From an uncultured Bacilli bacterium (GTDB taxonomy: Bacteria; Bacillota_I; Bacilli_A; RF39; UBA660), in the NCBI GenBank assembly GCA_934097255.1, contig CAKONT010000056.1:1-6307 (forward strand): a DNA stretch of 6,307 nucleotides, given 5' to 3'. Position numbers and translations under genes: made by a program. A model generated the notes under the pieces. That model made no database searches, had not been told where the DNA came from, and saw only the letters and a program-made list of their open reading frames with translations. Of this stretch, positions 4,312 to 6,307 are shown in pieces (position 1 is the stretch's first letter; the number at the start of each line of letters is the position of its first letter).

Positions 4312-5621
4312 TAACAACCATCACTTTCTAATAATCTTTTTAATTCAATTGCATATTCAACTGGTAATTCATCTTTAAATTCTTTAGCAAATCCCATTAT
4401 AATAAGATCCATTGCTTCTTCCTTTTTTAAACCACGAGAAGTAAGATAAAATAACTTATCATAACTTATACGCGATACTGTTGCTTCATGTTCAAGCGTT
4501 GATGATTTGTTACAACAAATATTACTAGGATAAGTGTCACTTTTAGACTCTTTATCTAATATTAGAGTATCACATTTAACTATCGAATTGCTATTTACTG
4601 CGTCTTTATCGATATAAACTTTACCGCGATAATTACTAACTCCACCAGATCTTGCAATACTTTTAGAAATAATACTACTTTCAGTATTTTTTCCTAAATG
4701 AATCATTTTAGCACCGGTATCTTGAATTTGATTTTTTGAAGAAACAGCAATTGTTACACAACTTCCCTTAGAATTATCACCCTTTAAAATACAACATGGA
4801 TATTTCATATTTTTATAGCTTCCAACATTGCCATCTATCCACTCCATTAAACCATTTTCTTCTACTAAAGCTCTTTTAGTAACTAAATTATAAACATTAT
4901 TACTCCAGTTTTGAATAGTCGTATAACGACATTTACTATTTTTTCCAACATATATTTCAACAACTGCTGCGTGAAGATTACTTGTTGTATAAGATTTAGC
5001 TGTACAACCTTCGATATAATGAAGACTACTATTATCATCGACAATAATTAATGTTCTTTCAAATTGTCCAAGTTCTTTACTAGAAATACGAAAATAACTT
5101 TGTAATGGTCTATCTAATACTGTATTTTTAGGAACATAAATAAAACTTCCCCCAGAAAAAACACTACCATTTAATGCAACAAATTTATTTTCATCGTTAG
5201 AAACAATTGTTCCAAAATATTTTTTTACTAAGTCTTTATGATTTTTAAAAGCATCTTCTATCGATGTGAAAATAACATTTTTCTTTTTTAATTCTTCGAT
5301 CATATTGTGATAAATTACTTCACTTTGATATTGGACACCTATTCCATCCATTTTCTTTTCACTAGATAAAACTCCTAAAGAACAAAACTCATTTGTAATA
5401 TTTTGATCAACTTTACTCCAATCATCTTTAATACTTTCAATATTACTTTCGTAATATACAATCTTAGAAAAATCAATATCTAACTTTGGACCAAAAAGTG
5501 GCATATCAAGTTTTTGAAACTTAGAAAAACTATCAAGACGATAAGCTAATACATCACTTTCTTCATTTTTAATTTGTGATATTTTTTTTATGTTTGAAGT
5601 ATTTAATCCTCTTATTTTCAT
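4311..5621 (-). CDS. sufB: SufB, Fe-S cluster scaffold subunit
   Basis: SufB is the core of the cytosolic SufBCD complex, which assembles Fe-S clusters from sulfur delivered by SufS and its partner. The 436 residues carry the family's conserved blocks: GVQYQSEVIYHNM (95-107), NKFVALNGSVFSGGSFIYVP (145-164), FRISSKELGQFERTLIIVDD (177-196), HYIEGCTA (201-208), RYTTIQNWSNNVYNLVTKR (232-250), MEWIDGN (259-265), GAKMIHL (303-309), KCDTLILD (349-356), LEHEATVSR (376-384) and FYLTSRGL (391-398). Cys350, His378 and Glu379 have the spacing of E. coli SufB Cys405/His433/Glu434, as recalled. The N-terminus lacks roughly 25 residues of the usual 465; it begins at the block equivalent to RGLTKEIV. The start is secure: GAGGGG lies five bases before ATG 5619-5621. 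It is the first gene of a three-gene coupled operon. No sufC, sufD, sufS or sufU is next to it, which is unusual. The segment SDTYPSNICC (361-370) has two adjacent Cys not typical of the family. Confidence 0.96.
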   Translation of the reverse strand: MKIRGLNTSNIKKISQIKNEESDVLAYRLDSFSKFQKLDMPLFGPKLDIDFSKIVYYESNIESIKDDWSKVDQNITNEFCSLGVLSSEKKMDGIGVQYQSEVIYHNMIEELKKKNVIFTSIEDAFKNHKDLVKKYFGTIVSNDENKFVALNGSVFSGGSFIYVPKNTVLDRPLQSYFRISSKELGQFERTLIIVDDNSSLHYIEGCTAKSYTTSNLHAAVVEIYVGKNSKCRYTTIQNWSNNVYNLVTKRALVEENGLMEWIDGNVGSYKNMKYPCCILKGDNSKGSCVTIAVSSKNQIQDTGAKMIHLGKNTESSIISKSIARSGGVSNYRGKVYIDKDAVNSNSIVKCDTLILDKESKSDTYPSNICCNKSSTLEHEATVSRISYDKLFYLTSRGLKKEEAMDLIIMGFAKEFKDELPVEYAIELKRLLESDGC

Positions 5622-5626
5622 GTTAT

Positions 5627-5646
5627 CCCCTCAGTTAGGTATTATA
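5627..5646 (-). promoter_or_regulatory. sufB: sufB -10 box and ribosome binding site
   Basis: A perfect TATAAT on the minus strand (5641-5646) is followed, after a short leader, by GAGGGG (5627-5632) five bases before the ATG. Transcription from this -10 would start near 5634, leaving only about 13 nt of leader. The -35 at 17 bp is TTTAAA, a 4/6 match. Confidence 0.55.
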
Positions 5647-5671
5647 CAATAAATATTATTTTTTTTAAATA

Positions 5672-5752
5672 TTAAAAAGAAAAAAGACTATTGATTTTAT
5701 CAATATGTAATATACAATAAAAAGAAAAATCATAAAGAAATATACTAAACAT
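5672..5752 (-). CDS. Possible 26-residue small ORF upstream of sufB
   Basis: An ATG at 5750-5752 has AAAGGA (5759-5764) six bases upstream, a well-placed ribosome binding site, and opens 26 codons to TAA at 5672-5674. The product (MFSIFLYDFSFYCILHIDKI, then NSLFSF) is hydrophobic and Phe-rich. Its last codons overlap a short hairpin (arms TATTGAT/ATCAATA, 5689-5705) followed by a T-rich run. It could be a leader peptide of the sufB transcript, a small membrane peptide, or chance: short A/T-rich frames are frequent, and no promoter is clear between it and the terminator upstream. Confidence 0.25.
   Translation of the reverse strand: MFSIFLYDFSFYCILHIDKINSLFSF
5689..5705 (-). terminator. Weak terminator-like hairpin upstream of the sufB promoter
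   Basis: On the minus strand TATTGAT and ATCAATA pair (7 bp, 3-nt AAA loop) and are followed by GTC and then TTTTTTCTTTTT. The stem has one G-C pair, so on its own it is weak. It might back up the stronger terminator at 5795-5825 or act in the leader ORF region. Confidence 0.3.
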
Positions 5753-5783
5753 AATTTATCCTTTGTAGATTTTTTTTATTTTT

Positions 5784-5825
5784 CTAAAACAAAAGACAAA
5801 TAGGTAAACTTTTTACCTATTTGTC
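5784..5825 (-). terminator. Intrinsic terminator after the HAD gene and methylase remnant
   Basis: A perfect 14-bp inverted repeat (5795-5808 with 5812-5825, arm gacaaataggtaaa) with a 3-nt loop is followed on the minus strand by TTTTGTTTT. It ends transcription from the HAD gene and insulates sufB. A TTGACA at its upstream edge is part of the repeat and has no matching -10. Confidence 0.8.
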
Positions 5826-5836
5826 AATAGCCTGAT

Positions 5837-5857
5837 AATAGAAATAAAATTTCTATT
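5837..5857. repeat. 9-bp inverted repeat after the methylase-like ORF
   Basis: The arms aatagaaat (5837-5845) and atttctatt (5849-5857) are perfect with a 3-nt loop and begin just past the TAA of the 32-codon ORF. On the minus strand no T run follows directly, so it is not a complete terminator alone. It may stabilise the transcript's 3' end together with the hairpin at 5795-5825. Confidence 0.5.
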
Positions 5858-5858
5858 C

Positions 5859-5957
5859 TTATATTTTTAAATCATCATTATTCAATATGTTAATTGTTCG
5901 CAACGTTAAATCATAATAATTTCCATTGCCCACTCCTATAACATATAATTTACCCAT
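5859..5957 (-). pseudogene. N-terminal remnant of a tetrapyrrole (SAM) methylase-like gene
   Basis: A 32-codon frame from ATG 5955-5957 to TAA 5859-5861 begins MGKLYVIGVGNGN and continues YYDLTLRTINILNNDDLKI. This follows the first strand, glycine-rich turn and first helix of the tetrapyrrole methylase fold, as at the start of precorrin-2 methyltransferases (MGKLYVVGVGPGD..LLTL.A..IL..AD) and, more loosely, of RsmI rRNA methylases (..GN..D.TLR...IL...D). A complete enzyme has 220-290 residues. Here the frame ends where the next strand would begin, and no continuation was seen in the other minus-strand frames before the hairpins. It starts 8 nt after the HAD gene stop without a clear ribosome binding site. 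The most likely reading is a deleted gene whose 5' end survives. Chance similarity over about 30 residues remains possible. Confidence 0.45.
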
Positions 5958-5965
5958 AAAATCTA

Positions 5966-6307
5966 CTAAATAAAATTGCTTATTTCTTCAATTAGATTTG
6001 TATTTTTTTCTACTTTTATTGTATTTATTCCTAATTGTTTTGCTCCATTTACATTATCAATGTTATCATCAAGGAATAATAGTTCTTTCGAATCAATGTT
6101 ATATTTGTTTAATATATATTCATAAAAATCTGAATTGGGTTTTATTTTATGTATCTCAGCAGAGATAATTAAATCATCCAAGTAATCGACATTAAAATAC
6201 TCTCCAATAAAATTTCTTACAAATGATAAGTGATTAGTTGCTATAATAACCTTTACATTTTCATTTTTTTCTTTTACTTTTTTAAATATTTCTCTATCTT
6301 TTACTTT
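5966..6307 (-). CDS. HAD-superfamily hydrolase, C-terminal part (5' end outside window)
   Basis: The frame is open from the window edge at 6307 to TAG at 5966-5968, giving 113 residues of a longer protein. A TTG at 6181 is an internal Leu codon, not a start, because homology continues upstream. HAD motif II is VIIATN (residues 20-25), motif III is the Lys in IHKIKP (52-57), and motif IV is LFLDDN (77-82) with its two adjacent Asp, which bind Mg2+. After this comes the usual GAKQLGINTIKV. The spacing and KP...FYEYILNKYNI fit the subfamily I (HAD-IA) phosphatases acting on small phosphorylated metabolites such as sugar or nucleotide phosphates. The substrate cannot be told from this part. Motif I (DxDxT) and the cap domain would lie beyond the window. 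The product is probably a cytosolic monomer. It is followed by the methylase-like remnant and a strong terminator, and is separate from sufB. Confidence 0.88.
   Translation of the reverse strand, partial: KVKDREIFKKVKEKNENVKVIIATNHLSFVRNFIGEYFNVDYLDDLIISAEIHKIKPNSDFYEYILNKYNIDSKELLFLDDNIDNVNGAKQLGINTIKVEKNTNLIEEISNFI

Larger units (their letters stand above)
5622..5965. other. 344-bp stretch between the HAD gene and sufB: gene relic, two hairpins, leader ORF, promoter
   Basis: This stretch holds no gene of normal size. From high to low coordinates (minus-strand order) it contains a 32-codon tetrapyrrole-methylase-like ORF, a 9-bp hairpin, a 14-bp terminator hairpin, a possible 26-codon ORF with a ribosome binding site, a short hairpin with a T run, and the sufB promoter. 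Each is listed separately. On the + strand nothing is supported. Confidence 0.7.

Noticed and set aside
4309..4317. TTG start for the small unknown protein
   Set aside because: The ATG two codons later overlaps the sufB stop as TAATG, a typical coupling arrangement, and explains translation better.
5809..5829. TTGACA as a -35 box for a promoter within the 14-bp hairpin
   Set aside because: No -10-like hexamer lies 16-18 bp downstream, and the bases are accounted for by the inverted repeat of the terminator.
5966..6181. 71-residue protein starting with TTG at 6181
   Set aside because: The frame stays open to the window edge and HAD motif II (VIIATN) lies upstream of this TTG, so this is only the end of a longer gene.

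Overview
The window is strongly AT-rich and looks like a compact genome of the low-GC Gram-positive (Bacilli / Mollicutes-like) type: A/T-rich codons, AGGAG-like ribosome binding sites, TATAAT-type promoters and tightly packed genes. Tryptophan is encoded by TGG in the genes checked. TGA ends at least two genes exactly where their families or the coupled neighbour predict. The genetic code is therefore probably the standard bacterial one (11), not the Mycoplasma code (4).

Only the first gene, the 3' part of a thioredoxin-like protein (1-258), lies on the + strand. It converges on a perfect hairpin with a long minus-strand series. Read in the direction of transcription (high to low coordinates), that series is as follows. 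(1) The 3' end of a HAD-family phosphatase, followed 8 nt later by a 32-codon ORF resembling the N-terminus of a tetrapyrrole (SAM) methylase, probably a relic, and a 14-bp terminator hairpin. (2) A leader region with a possible 26-codon ORF and the sufB promoter. (3) sufB, an unrecognised 103-residue protein and a thymidylate-synthase-family protein, joined by a TAATG overlap and a 29-nt overlap, so clearly one translationally coupled operon, closed by a terminator. (4) A short single-stranded DNA-binding protein with its own promoter and terminator. (5) An XRE-type regulator with its own promoter and terminator. (6) An AbiEi-type antitoxin/regulator whose core promoter lies inside an 11-bp inverted repeat. 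(7) A thymidine/pyrimidine-nucleoside phosphorylase with a probable TTG start, preceded by a second inverted repeat.

The genes do not form one obvious pathway. Three touch DNA precursors or DNA (the ThyA-like protein, the nucleoside phosphorylase, the SSB), two are regulators, and SufB is an Fe-S assembly scaffold found here without the other suf genes. The points most worth a second look are: the AbiEi gene without its AbiEii toxin and with operator-like repeats before both itself and the phosphorylase gene; the divergent ThyA-like enzyme coupled to an unknown small protein and sufB; and the tetrapyrrole-methylase-like remnant. No CRISPR array, RNA gene, transposase or complete new defence system is visible.
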